64,000 bases of DNA from an uncultured Lachnospiraceae bacterium (GCA_910585605.1 CAJUFL010000016.1:1-64000); one strand, 5' to 3'; positions 24,313 to 33,531 are shown, numbered from the stretch's first letter. Made by a program: numbers and translations. Notes: generated by a model not told the origin, from the sequence alone.

Positions 24313-24657
24313 ATGCCATTTATTGATTCAAAAGTGAATATTTCGATTAGTGAGGAAAAAGAGAAGGCGTTAAAGGAGAGACTGGGACAGGCGGTTACGC
24401 TGATTCCGGGCAAGAGCGAAGCGTGGCTGATGACAGGTTTTGAAGATAATTACCACTTGTATTTTAGAGGAGATAACAGTCAGCCTATAGCCTTTATCGA
24501 GGTGAAAGCATTCGGTTCCGAAAACCGTTCCGCTTTTGATGCGCTAACAGAGGAGATTACAAAGATTTTTAACGAAATATTAGGAATTGAACCAGATCAC
24601 ATATATATTAAATACGAAGTCGTTGCCAATTGGGGATGGAATGGCAGAAATTTATAA
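24313..24657 (+). CDS. MIF-like tautomerase
   Basis: 114 aa. It belongs to the macrophage migration inhibitory factor family: catalytic P2 is exposed after removal of Met1 (MPFIDSKVNISIS), and the C-terminal part EPDHIYIKYEVVANWGWNGRN has the family pattern. Members tautomerise phenylpyruvate or related enols in vitro; the bacterial role is mostly unknown. ATAGGAGGT precedes the ATG. It is a single gene between two regulated units. Confidence 0.9.
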   Translation: MPFIDSKVNISISEEKEKALKERLGQAVTLIPGKSEAWLMTGFEDNYHLYFRGDNSQPIAFIEVKAFGSENRSAFDALTEEITKIFNEILGIEPDHIYIKYEVVANWGWNGRNL

Positions 24658-24731
24658 ATTCCGGCAAATGTATTGTCAGGAAGTGCAAATAGTAAAAGTG
24701 TGATAAGTTTGTGAAGTATGGAGTTCCGCCA

Positions 24732-24762
24732 TTGACTTAAAGTTAACTTTAAGTGATATAAT
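24732..24762 (+). promoter_or_regulatory. MerR/AdhR-type promoter of the ClC gene
   Basis: -35 TTGACT (24732-24737), 19-bp spacer, -10 TATAAT (24757-24762), with a perfect 20-bp palindrome at 24735-24754 that contains CTTAAAG-TTAA-CTTTAAG. It is the best of the three copies in the window. Confidence 0.85.
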
Positions 24763-24786
24763 TTAGTCTTAGAGGAGGAAGACGGC

Positions 24787-26076
24787 ATGTCAGGCTCAAA
24801 ACACCAGCATCATGGATATGTATTGCTTTGGTATTATTACAGAAAATTTAAACAGGATGCAGGAAGTCTGGTGAAATGGCTACTGCTGGCATTTTTAACA
24901 GGGTATATAGTTGGAGGAATCAGCAGCCTGTTTTCTTTTGTTTTATCAGTAGTTACATCTTTCCGGGAAAATCATCTCTGGGTGTTTTTATTCCTGCCGG
25001 TTATGGGTATTGTTATCGTATTCTTATACAAAACAATGGGAAAAGACGATGGCGGAACCAATCAGGTATTTTCTACGGTACGGGCAAAAGATGAGGTGCC
25101 GTTTCGCTCTGCACCATTGATATTTGTATCTACTGTGCTTACACATTTAGTGGGAGGTTCAGCAGGGCGGGAAGGAGCCGCAATTCAGTTAGGCGGGAGT
25201 ATCGGTAACCAGCTGGGAAGATGGATGAAGCTGGATGAAGAGGACATGCATGTGATGGTAATGTGTGGAATGAGTGCTGCGTTTTCTGCTTTATTCGGAA
25301 CGCCAATGGCAGCAGCGATTTTTGCTTTGGAGGTTGTCAGTGTTGGTGTAATGTACTATACGGCTTTGATGCCCTGCGTAGTAGCTGCATTGATCGCAAC
25401 TAAGTTTGCTGCTGGTCTGGGGATTCATCCGGAAACATTTCATGTAATGGATGTTCCGGAAATAACCATGATAAATGCATTGAAGATGGGGACGATCGCC
25501 ATCGGATGTGCGGCAGTCAGTGTTGTATTTTGTGTGGCACTCAGGCAGACAGGGGTATTTTTTCATGAGAAACTTAAGAATAAATATATTCGGGCTGTTG
25601 TGGCAGGTCTGGTCATCATATTGATTACAATATTATTACAGACTACGGATTATATGGGGGCGGGTATTGGCATTATTACCAATGCTATTGAATATGGAAA
25701 GACTGACAATTTTGCTTTTCTCTGGAAAATGGTGCTTACTGTTATTACCATGCGGGCTGGCTTTAAAGGGGGAGAGATTGTTCCTTCTTTTTGTATCGGA
25801 GCTTCTTTTGGCTGTGTGATGGGGCATCTGCTTGGATTATCCCCCTCATTATGCGCGGCGGCGGGAATGGCAGCAGTATTTTGCGGAGTGACAAACTGCC
25901 CGATTACATCAATACTGATTGCTTTTGAGTTGTTTGGATTTGATGGGGTGGCCTATTATCTGATCGCAGTTTCTATCAGCTACGCTGCTTCGGGTTATTA
26001 CAGTCTTTATAAAGACCAGACGATTGTGTATTCTAAATATAAGGCAAGATATGTGAATCATAAGACGCGGATGTAA
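24787..26076 (+). CDS. ClC-family anion channel/transporter, possibly fluoride type
   Basis: 429 aa, about ten to twelve membrane helices. GGSAGREGAAIQLGGSIGNQLG (residues 123-144) carries the gating glutamate E129. GFKGGEIVPSFCIGASFG (325-342) takes the place of the GxFxP motif of chloride channels. The usual GSGIP is replaced by a GGTNQVF stretch near 78-84. These features, as I recall, fit the CLC-F clade of fluoride/proton antiporters better than chloride channels. No fluoride riboswitch is seen; control is by an AdhR-type promoter. Substrate unproven. Confidence 0.85.
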   Translation: MSGSKHQHHGYVLLWYYYRKFKQDAGSLVKWLLLAFLTGYIVGGISSLFSFVLSVVTSFRENHLWVFLFLPVMGIVIVFLYKTMGKDDGGTNQVFSTVRAKDEVPFRSAPLIFVSTVLTHLVGGSAGREGAAIQLGGSIGNQLGRWMKLDEEDMHVMVMCGMSAAFSALFGTPMAAAIFALEVVSVGVMYYTALMPCVVAALIATKFAAGLGIHPETFHVMDVPEITMINALKMGTIAIGCAAVSVVFCVALRQTGVFFHEKLKNKYIRAVVAGLVIILITILLQTTDYMGAGIGIITNAIEYGKTDNFAFLWKMVLTVITMRAGFKGGEIVPSFCIGASFGCVMGHLLGLSPSLCAAAGMAAVFCGVTNCPITSILIAFELFGFDGVAYYLIAVSISYAASGYYSLYKDQTIVYSKYKARYVNHKTRM

Positions 26077-26101
26077 AAGAACGGAAAGGAAAATAGTGTA
26101 T

Positions 26102-27028
26102 ATGGGAAATAAAATGCTACAAGTAAAGGATGAGATTAAGAAGGCTGTAAAAGGCAAAGATGAGGCAGTGGAGAAAGTACTTGCTGCGATGCTTGCAGGT
26201 GGACATGTCTTGTTAGAGGATATTCCCGGGGTTGGTAAAACCACGCTGGCCATGGCAATTGCGAAGTCGATGTCTTTAAGTTACAAACGTGTCCAGTTTA
26301 CACCGGATGTACTGCCAAGTGATATTGTGGGATTTTCCATGTATAATCAGGATACAAAGTCATTTGAATACCAGAAGGGTGCAGTATACTGTAATTTGTT
26401 TTTGGCAGATGAGATAAACCGGACATCACCAAAAACGCAGTCGGCACTTCTTGAAGTTATGGAGGAGGGGAACGTTACGGTGGACGGAATTACAAGACCG
26501 CTTCCGGAACCGTTTACGGTAATCGCAACGGAGAATCCGCTGGGGTCTTCCGGAACCCAGATGCTTCCGGAATCCCAATTGGATCGTTTTATGATATGTC
26601 TTTCCATGGGGTATCCGGAGCATATTGCTGCTGTGGATATTCTGAAGGATAATGCCAAAAAACCGCTATCCCTGCTTCAGAGTGCAATTACGGTAGAAGA
26701 GTTTATGGAGCTGCGGACGAAGACGAATGATATGTATGTGCATGATTCCATTTATGAGTATATTGTGACTTTGGTGGAAGGTACAAGAGAGAATCCTTTG
26801 TTTTCAATGGGAGCGAGTCCAAGAGGGAGTATTGCCCTTTTGCGTATGACAAAGGCAATGGCAGTATTAAACGGAAGGGATTATGTAACACCAGAGGATA
26901 TTCGTAATGTATTTATGGATGTATTGGGACACAGAGTGAAATTAAGTACGAAAGCAAGAGCGGAAGGCAGGGATACGAAAGGGGCGCTTGGTGAATTATT
27001 CAGTGGTGTGAAGGTGCCGCGGACATAA
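26102..27028 (+). CDS. MoxR-type AAA+ ATPase
   Basis: 308 aa. Walker A PGVGKTT (42-48), Walker B FLADEIN with the RTSPKTQSALLEVMEEG loop, sensor IATENPLGSSGTQMLPESQLDRF, all as in MoxR proteins. MoxR ATPases act as chaperones or activators for partner proteins carrying VWA or DUF58 domains. The gene opens the cluster with DUF58 and transglutaminase genes, the common MoxR-DUF58-TgpA arrangement. A GTG at 26096 is an alternative start; AAAGGA lies 5 or 11 bases upstream of the two. Confidence 0.93.
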   Translation: MGNKMLQVKDEIKKAVKGKDEAVEKVLAAMLAGGHVLLEDIPGVGKTTLAMAIAKSMSLSYKRVQFTPDVLPSDIVGFSMYNQDTKSFEYQKGAVYCNLFLADEINRTSPKTQSALLEVMEEGNVTVDGITRPLPEPFTVIATENPLGSSGTQMLPESQLDRFMICLSMGYPEHIAAVDILKDNAKKPLSLLQSAITVEEFMELRTKTNDMYVHDSIYEYIVTLVEGTRENPLFSMGASPRGSIALLRMTKAMAVLNGRDYVTPEDIRNVFMDVLGHRVKLSTKARAEGRDTKGALGELFSGVKVPRT

Positions 27029-27102
27029 AAATGCTTTATGAAAGGCGGTGTAGCTGAACATGTGAAGATTGAATGATTTGATTGGGCAAAGGAGAATATA
27101 AT

Positions 27103-27261
27103 ATGGCTATATTGGATGTGATTATGACTACAATATTGATGGGAGGCATGTCCGTTTGCTGTATTGCACTGGGGATTATTAGCTTTAACAAAATGTATCC
27201 AGTCCGCTATGGAAAGAATCATGTAGAACTGAACGGAATCGTGGTGGGGAGCAGGATATGA
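27103..27261 (+). CDS. Small membrane ORF, N-terminal half of a DUF3592-like pair
   Basis: 52 aa, too short for most gene tracks. AAAGGAG precedes the ATG by 8 bases. One membrane helix (LMGGMSVCCIALGIISF) then VELNGIVVGSRI before TGA. The next ORF starts inside this stop (ATGA) in the -1 frame and continues with the residues expected after GIVV in DUF3592 proteins. The two may be one protein split by a mutation, a programmed shift, or a coupled pair. Confidence 0.6.
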   Translation: MAILDVIMTTILMGGMSVCCIALGIISFNKMYPVRYGKNHVELNGIVVGSRI

Positions 27262-27545
27262 AAATAGAGGGTCGTGGTGGTGCAAGAATTGTGCAGATTC
27301 CTGTTGTTCAATTTACTTGGGAGGGAAAAATCTATGAGATTGCAGATAAAACACATTATAATATTAAACTTTGCGGGATTGGAAATGAGGTCATTGTTTG
27401 CTATAATCCCATAAAAAATGAAAATGCTATAATCATAAAAAGGAAGGGGTTATTTTGGACCTACTTCTTTTGGTTTATTATGGCAATTGGTCTGTTTACT
27501 TGTATGATATTGAAAATTTTAGTGTTTATGAAAGTGATTGGGTAA
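27258..27545 (+). CDS. DUF3592-like membrane protein, C-terminal half
   Basis: 95 aa. IPVVQFTWEGKIYEIADKTHY then GNEVIVCYNPIKNENAII matches the pattern P-V-V-F-x-x-x-G-K and V-x-V-x-Y-x-P of DUF3592, followed by one membrane helix (FFWFIMAIGLFTCMILKIL). No own ribosome site is obvious (GGGAGCAGG is possible), so it depends on the 52-aa ORF upstream. It sits within the MoxR-DUF58-transglutaminase cluster. Confidence 0.65.
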   Translation: MKIEGRGGARIVQIPVVQFTWEGKIYEIADKTHYNIKLCGIGNEVIVCYNPIKNENAIIIKRKGLFWTYFFWFIMAIGLFTCMILKILVFMKVIG

Positions 27546-27591
27546 GATGAATATAAAAAATGGATGATGAACAAATAAAGGGGGGCAGAAT

Positions 27592-28656
27592 ATGAGAAGG
27601 TTGTGCAATATGGTAAGATATGCATTTATTATAGTATTAAATGTATTTATCATGCTGGTTTTTCACAGTTATGTAAATTTGATATTGCTGGTGGGTCTTA
27701 TTCTGTTTCCATTTTATAGTATATATGGTATACATAAAGTAAAAGAGTCATTTACCCTGCGGATTGTGGCACCGGATGAAAACATGGAGAGAGGCAGCAG
27801 ATTTTATCTGCACTTTTTTGTTAAAAATTCCACATGGTTTCCGGTTGTCAATGCTACGCTTAAACTAAAAGTGGGAAATCAATTTTATCAGGAAGAAGGA
27901 ATTCATTATTTGAATTTGCCGATACGAGCAAAAAAAGAGACGGAGGTAGTTTATCCTGTTATTATGGATTACAGTGGATGTTTCAGGATAAGTTCTGAGA
28001 GTATCTGTCTGGTAGATCTGCTTGGAATCTATGAGGTTACGATTCCCATAAATGTAGAGGCGGAATGTCTTGTGTTTCCGGGTGGAAAAGAGCGTAATCA
28101 GGAGGCGGGGAAAATTTATATGCAGGGTGTTGCTGAAGCGATGGAAAGCAGGGAAAAAGGATATGATTTTTCGGAGGTAAGTGGCATCCGGGAATATATT
28201 CCGGGAGATAAACTCCAAAACATTCACTGGAAATTATCGGTGAAAAAAGATGAACTAATGGTAAAGGAGAGGGTCAGTGTATCAGCGATGCAGTTAAATG
28301 TTTTGGTGGAACTGGCGAATGATAAGGATATGTGTTTGGAATCCGTGTTAGAGCTTACGGACAGTATTACAAAAGCATTTGTGATGCAGAATCTGCCGTT
28401 TACGATATACTATTATAGTACAAACATGGGAGAACTTAAGGGATGCTATATCGGAAATGAGATAGAACGGATTCAGTGGCTGGAAATGCTTTTATACGAC
28501 CGGTGCTATGAGGATGCAGGTCTGGCAGAGGAAATGTTCTTTAAACAGAATTTAGCAGCCAGATCATATTTATATATTGGTCATGCCCTGGAAGATGCGG
28601 CAGCAGGCAATATAATATCAGGGGAAAAACGAGCGGCAGCAGTATTACGGGGATAA
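27592..28656 (+). CDS. DUF58-domain protein
   Basis: 354 aa. Two N-terminal membrane helices (about residues 8-45), a beta-rich middle, and the DUF58 signature SGIREYIPGDKLQNIHWKLSVK near residues 196-215. DUF58 proteins are partners of MoxR ATPases, and in several bacteria this pair with a transglutaminase protein supports cell envelope or stress functions. It follows the DUF3592 pair and precedes the transglutaminase gene by 58 bases in the same direction. Function here is inferred from context. Confidence 0.9.
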   Translation: MRRLCNMVRYAFIIVLNVFIMLVFHSYVNLILLVGLILFPFYSIYGIHKVKESFTLRIVAPDENMERGSRFYLHFFVKNSTWFPVVNATLKLKVGNQFYQEEGIHYLNLPIRAKKETEVVYPVIMDYSGCFRISSESICLVDLLGIYEVTIPINVEAECLVFPGGKERNQEAGKIYMQGVAEAMESREKGYDFSEVSGIREYIPGDKLQNIHWKLSVKKDELMVKERVSVSAMQLNVLVELANDKDMCLESVLELTDSITKAFVMQNLPFTIYYYSTNMGELKGCYIGNEIERIQWLEMLLYDRCYEDAGLAEEMFFKQNLAARSYLYIGHALEDAAAGNIISGEKRAAAVLRG

Positions 28657-28714
28657 GAACTCGGTAAAGGACAATGCGGTAGTTATTGAAATAATGGATT
28701 AGGGGTAGATTGCT

Positions 28715-31156
28715 ATGTTATTCAGAAAGAAAAAAAAGGAGGAAGTGCATAAGGGAGATATTTTTCTTGCAAAAGGGATTTATCTGGAAAAACCAATGAT
28801 GAATAATGGCAATATTATCTTTAATTGTTTTCTGCGTTCACTGATCGTCTTTTTGCTTGTGCTTGGTTCTATCGGAGGTTTTTTATCTGCTTTTGATATA
28901 TCTTATAATTATCTGTTGGTCATAGTGGTTTATTTGATGATTTCCATGTATTTTTCGTTTCTTTATGCATTGCCTAGATTTGTATACCGTGATATTGGAT
29001 ATATACTATTTTTTGGGATTTTTGTTTTGGCGATTTATACATTAAAGCTATATGCAAATTCTGGTTTTTATGTTTGTGTAAATGCCGTGCTTAACCGTGC
29101 GCAGACTTTTTTTAACCTGTCCGGTGTGAGAGAATATGAATCACAGATCAGCAATGATTATCTGACGGTTGCCATTGTAGCTATTTTTATCGGTATGGTA
29201 AGTATTATTATTCTTAATATATGGATATATTCTATGATGAGCCTTTTTTGGACAGTGCTTCTCACTTTTCCGTTATTATTTATTCCTTTATATATGAAAT
29301 TAACACCAGATTCTTTTTATATGATTGCTTTGGGAATCGGATATATGGCTGTTGTTATTTTTAAGGCAAATGGACACTACCTTGCCTTTGCATGGGATAC
29401 TCCATTTAAAATAAAGGGATTCAAGGAAAGGCGGGTTGTTTATACACAGGATTCCGGGATTTTCAGGCAAATACTTATAACACTAACATTATTAGGCTTT
29501 TGCATGGTTATATTAGTAGAATCCTTTTTTTCTCCAAATGCGTTTGAACATCGGTTTAAAAGTGACCGCTTACGGGATGCTACTGCTGATTCGATCGGTA
29601 ATTTTATCTTGCTGGGATTTGCAGGATTATATAATCAGTATGCTTCTACCGGAGGCATGAGCGGGGGAAAACTGGGGGGAGTATCCAATGTGAGACCGGA
29701 TTACCTTCCGGATTTGATAGTTTCTTATACGCCTTATAGTAATGAGGCGGTATATCTGAAAGCGTATACAGGCGGTATATATGGAGATAATGAATGGGAG
29801 AGTTTATATGGGGATCCTGATGCCGTATCACAGAATGAGATGGATGATAACACCATTTTTGAAGAGGAGAGCATGAAGGAACAGAGTATTGCTCTTAGCG
29901 AGGCAAAGAATACATACAGTGCCCGTGGCAGGATGGATATAAAAAATGTGGGTGCAAATACAGCATATCTGTATTATCCGTATTATACATTATTCGACGA
30001 TTATTCTATTTATAATAATCATAATCTTCTTTCTTCTACTCAGGGAATCGGTGCACAGCAGGAGGCAGTTTATTACTATTATCCTAAAATTGTCTGGGAA
30101 GATTATTTAGGAGAGGATATTCCGGAAAAAATAGACAGCAGCCAGGTGAATCCGGATTTTTTGGATGTACCGGAAAAAAACCGTGCAGTAATTGAACAGG
30201 AGTGCAGACAGATAGGGCTCGCTTCTTTTATGACAGAAAATGAGATTGTAGAGGCTGTCAGACAATATTTTCAGGATAATATACCATATACCTTAAAACC
30301 GGGTGCTACTCCAAGAAATGAAGATTTCATCAATTATTTTCTGACCCGTAACAGGAAGGGGTATTGCGCACATTTTGCTTCGGCGGCTACATTGATATTC
30401 CGGCAGATGGGAATACCGGCACGTTATGTGGAAGGCTATGCATTTTCATTAGAGGCGGTATTGGACTCAGAGATGAACGAGGGAAAAGAAGCATCAGACT
30501 ATTATCGGGGATACTCTGGCATCGGCGAGGCACCAGTGATGGATGTAGAGGTAACGGATGCAATGGCGCATGCATGGGTGGAAATCTATGTAAACGGATT
30601 TGGCTGGAAGGTAGTGGAGGTTACTCCCGGCAGCAACGAGACTACGGATGAAGATGATTTCTGGTCTGCGTTTACTGCTTTTCTCAGTAACAATGCAGAA
30701 GGCAATGGAGATGGAGGAATCAGATGGGGAGATTTGAATCTTTCACAATATAAATGGCTGATTTATGTAATCTTTATTGTGATAGCATGTATTCTGATTT
30801 TTATGATAGGGAAGATTGGAATACGAAAAGTGGTACGTTACAAAAGATGCAATCAGAAGAATCTGACAGAAGCAGTGATTGCTTCTTATGCGGATATCTG
30901 TGATATGGTAAGGGTATGTGATGATGATTTCAATCTTTGCAGAAGTCATATGGAACAATTGGAGTTCATTATCAGCCGTTACAGTTTCGCTATTGAAAAG
31001 GAAACTGTATGCCAATGGCTGGAACAGATTAGTTTTAGCACAAAGAACGTTTCAAATGAGGAAATAAAAACATTACGCAGCCTGCTGCATGGAATGAGAA
31101 AGGCTATATGGAAAGCAGTTAGTCTAAGAAAAAAACTTGCTTTGTGTAAGCGATAG
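28715..31156 (+). CDS. Large membrane transglutaminase-like protein (TgpA type)
   Basis: 813 aa. Six to seven N-terminal helices (residues 30-280) and one near 685-705 enclose an extracytoplasmic domain. The transglutaminase core lies at 545-640: C551 in RKGYCAHFAS, H619 in MAHAWVEIY, and E635 in VVEVTPG where many members have Asp. Such proteins are thought to act as proteases or cross-linkers in the envelope, with MoxR and DUF58 partners. The last 110 residues are cytoplasmic. The C and H residues are intact; activity is unproven. Confidence 0.88.
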   Translation: MLFRKKKKEEVHKGDIFLAKGIYLEKPMMNNGNIIFNCFLRSLIVFLLVLGSIGGFLSAFDISYNYLLVIVVYLMISMYFSFLYALPRFVYRDIGYILFFGIFVLAIYTLKLYANSGFYVCVNAVLNRAQTFFNLSGVREYESQISNDYLTVAIVAIFIGMVSIIILNIWIYSMMSLFWTVLLTFPLLFIPLYMKLTPDSFYMIALGIGYMAVVIFKANGHYLAFAWDTPFKIKGFKERRVVYTQDSGIFRQILITLTLLGFCMVILVESFFSPNAFEHRFKSDRLRDATADSIGNFILLGFAGLYNQYASTGGMSGGKLGGVSNVRPDYLPDLIVSYTPYSNEAVYLKAYTGGIYGDNEWESLYGDPDAVSQNEMDDNTIFEEESMKEQSIALSEAKNTYSARGRMDIKNVGANTAYLYYPYYTLFDDYSIYNNHNLLSSTQGIGAQQEAVYYYYPKIVWEDYLGEDIPEKIDSSQVNPDFLDVPEKNRAVIEQECRQIGLASFMTENEIVEAVRQYFQDNIPYTLKPGATPRNEDFINYFLTRNRKGYCAHFASAATLIFRQMGIPARYVEGYAFSLEAVLDSEMNEGKEASDYYRGYSGIGEAPVMDVEVTDAMAHAWVEIYVNGFGWKVVEVTPGSNETTDEDDFWSAFTAFLSNNAEGNGDGGIRWGDLNLSQYKWLIYVIFIVIACILIFMIGKIGIRKVVRYKRCNQKNLTEAVIASYADICDMVRVCDDDFNLCRSHMEQLEFIISRYSFAIEKETVCQWLEQISFSTKNVSNEEIKTLRSLLHGMRKAIWKAVSLRKKLALCKR

Positions 31157-31204
31157 TGTACTTAAAGAAGCTTGAAAGATTATATAAAAAGGGTTGGGAA
31201 AAGA

Positions 31205-32458
31205 ATGAAACGTAGGCTTGTGATCATATTGTGTATTTTAACTGTGGCTATTGCTGCGGGAAAACCCTTACAGAAGATGATATTCCAAAATTTTGAATTT
31301 AGGACAGGTGGCTTGTCAGGCTGGGGACATACTGTACACGAAAAAGGAACAAGATATCCCAAAGTGGAAAAGGTGATGGCAATCGGCATTGATCTTTCCA
31401 AACAGGCAGAGGAGGAAGAAAAACAAAAGCTGGCAGAAGAAAAAAGAGAAGCTTATATTGCAGGGTGTATCGGAAAAATGACGCTGGAACAAAAGCTTGC
31501 TCAGCTGATGATACTCACGAATGAAAAAGATATCACAAAAAATAATATGGAACGATACCAGCCTGGTGGGATTATCCTTTTTGGAGTAGATTTTAACGGA
31601 AAGACAATACAGGAAGTAAAGGAAAGAGTAGATAAATTGCAATCCTATGCAGATCTTCCGTTATTTATAGGAGTGGATGAGGAGGGTGGAGTAGTCAGCA
31701 GAGTATCGGGACTTAAAGAAGAAAACCTTCCGGTGTTTAAAAGTGTAAGAAGCCTGTATAAAGAAGGCGGTATTACAGCCATAAAGGAAGAAACTGTAGT
31801 TAAGGCAGAGTTTCTAAAGAAAATGGGAATCAATCTGAATTTTGATCCGGTAGCAGATATTGTTACAGATCCTAAGGCATATATGTACGACAGATCAGCC
31901 GCTGGAAATGCCTTGCAGGTATCTGAATATGTGGAAACAGTGGTTGGGGTCATGCAGGAAGCGGAGATGGGCAGCTGCCTGAAACACTTTCCGGGGTATG
32001 GCAATAATGTAAATACGCACCTGACATTTGCATTGGATGCAAAAGAACTTTCTGCCTATCGGAAGGAAGATTTTTTACCGTTTCAGGCAGGAATAGCACG
32101 AAATGCAGATATGGTTATGGTTTCTCATATTGTGATGAAGGCTGTAGATGAAAAAAAACCGGCTTCGTTATCAGGAAAAGTACATGAATTGTTGAGAGAT
32201 GAGTTGGATTTTACAGGAGTTGTGATTGCAGATGATCTGAATATGAAAGCGATTCTTAACCGCATGTCAATAAAAGAGGCCACTGCAAAAGCATTTGCTG
32301 CAGGTAATGACATGATATTTTCCGCAGATTTTGGGGAGTCCATGAAGGGTGCGGTAGAGGCGGTGGAAAAAGGAGAATTAGCCGAACAGCAGATCAATGA
32401 ATCAGTAACCAGGGTTCTTCGTATGAAATGGAACAGAAAACTGATTGCAGAGGAATAG
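31205..32458 (+). CDS. Glycoside hydrolase family 3 N-acetylhexosaminidase (NagZ-like), exported
   Basis: 417 aa from the ATG at 31205, which gives a good signal peptide or anchor (MKRRLVIILCILTVAIAAG); a TTG at 31172 is less likely. The barrel shows FIGVDEEGGVVSRV, the catalytic loop KHFPGYGNNVNTH (260-272, with H272 as acid/base) and nucleophile D343 or D344 in VIADDLNM. These enzymes release N-acetylglucosamine from peptidoglycan fragments. The usual HGDTxxDSH loop is changed to YGNNVNTH. It follows the transglutaminase gene by 48 bases. Confidence 0.88.
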   Translation: MKRRLVIILCILTVAIAAGKPLQKMIFQNFEFRTGGLSGWGHTVHEKGTRYPKVEKVMAIGIDLSKQAEEEEKQKLAEEKREAYIAGCIGKMTLEQKLAQLMILTNEKDITKNNMERYQPGGIILFGVDFNGKTIQEVKERVDKLQSYADLPLFIGVDEEGGVVSRVSGLKEENLPVFKSVRSLYKEGGITAIKEETVVKAEFLKKMGINLNFDPVADIVTDPKAYMYDRSAAGNALQVSEYVETVVGVMQEAEMGSCLKHFPGYGNNVNTHLTFALDAKELSAYRKEDFLPFQAGIARNADMVMVSHIVMKAVDEKKPASLSGKVHELLRDELDFTGVVIADDLNMKAILNRMSIKEATAKAFAAGNDMIFSADFGESMKGAVEAVEKGELAEQQINESVTRVLRMKWNRKLIAEE

Positions 32459-32495
32459 AAATAACGAATAAATAACAGACAGAAGAGGAAAATCT

Positions 32496-33506
32496 ATGCA
32501 GGATGAGAGAGAATATCAGGGAAAAGATGTTTCGGTATCCCAGAGACAGATTTATATTTTATCATTGTTATCAGAAAATCCCAAAGGGTATCAGGCAGAG
32601 GAGATCAGGGAGCGTCTGAAGGTATGGGATATAGAGGTAAGCAGACGTACTATAACAAGAGATATTGATGAACTTTCTTTAAATTATGGAATTAGTGAAG
32701 AGGAACGAGGTGGCAGGACCTATTATTTTGCGGATAAATATACGTTAAAAAATGTAAACCTGACAATTGAGGACCTTGCATCACTTGCATTTGCAAGGGA
32801 AATGCTTACGGAATATATTCATTTGGATATTGGGCGGCATGCAGTTTCTTTTATTGAGAAGATTGTAGAGCATTCGGATTCCCTTAACGGACGTCAGTTT
32901 GAAAAGCTTTGTGGTCATTTTAAGAAAGGAAATAAAAGAAATGGCAGTGGTGATTATGTAGATGCAGGAACGGAAAAAATGATACAAAATGCAATTGATA
33001 ACAGGAATAAGCTGGAAATAGAATATTACAGTTTTACCAGTGACGAATGTACCAAAAGAATTATCTGTCCTTACCGGCTGCTGCTGATAGACTCTTATCT
33101 CTGTGTGGAGGGCTACTGTGAACTGCGCAGAGAGGTCAGAAGATTCAGACTTTCCAGAATTAAAGAGAGCCGGCTGCTGGATGACAGATTTGAACAGGTG
33201 GAAGTAAGAGAAGGACAGGAACAGGATATTTTCTTAGAACTTAGAGGAAAATGTGTTGAGGAAATGGAGCTTTTATTTACCGGAGATAGTATCCGATATA
33301 TTAAAGAATATGAAGCGGGAAGAGCCAGACGGATAAAAGAGGCAGAAGAAGGATTGTATTTTTATCAGAAGGTAGCACTGGCACCGGATGTGATACGGTG
33401 GATCAGGGGATTTGGACCGGATGTAGAAGTGATAAAGCCCGTATGGCTGTCAAAGCAGTTAGAAGATGAGGCAGGGAAAAGGATTGAAAAAACACAAAAA
33501 AAGTAA
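32496..33506 (+). CDS. HTH- and WYL-domain transcriptional regulator
   Basis: 336 aa. An N-terminal winged helix (residues 17-75, RQIYILSLLSENP, SRRTITRDIDELS) is followed by a WYL domain (residues 165-220: LEIEYYSFTSDE, ICPYRLLLIDSYLCVEGYCE) that in this family binds nucleic acid or nucleotide ligands. AGAGGAAAA precedes the ATG. It ends the cluster, and its stop lies within a bidirectional terminator shared with tRNA-Gln. Targets are unknown. Confidence 0.88.
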   Translation: MQDEREYQGKDVSVSQRQIYILSLLSENPKGYQAEEIRERLKVWDIEVSRRTITRDIDELSLNYGISEEERGGRTYYFADKYTLKNVNLTIEDLASLAFAREMLTEYIHLDIGRHAVSFIEKIVEHSDSLNGRQFEKLCGHFKKGNKRNGSGDYVDAGTEKMIQNAIDNRNKLEIEYYSFTSDECTKRIICPYRLLLIDSYLCVEGYCELRREVRRFRLSRIKESRLLDDRFEQVEVREGQEQDIFLELRGKCVEEMELLFTGDSIRYIKEYEAGRARRIKEAEEGLYFYQKVALAPDVIRWIRGFGPDVEVIKPVWLSKQLEDEAGKRIEKTQKK

Positions 33507-33527
33507 TCGGAAAACCGATTACTTTTT
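33498..33527. terminator. Bidirectional terminator between the WYL gene and tRNA-Gln
   Basis: AAAAAGTAATCGG and CCGATTACTTTTT enclose four bases; A-tract and T-tract serve both strands. The stop codon of the WYL gene lies inside the stem. Confidence 0.9.
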
Positions 33528-33531
33528 CAAA

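Noticed and set aside
24660..24786. Fluoride riboswitch before the ClC gene
   Set aside because: The leader after the -10 box is only about 25 bases and lacks the conserved fluoride-switch core.
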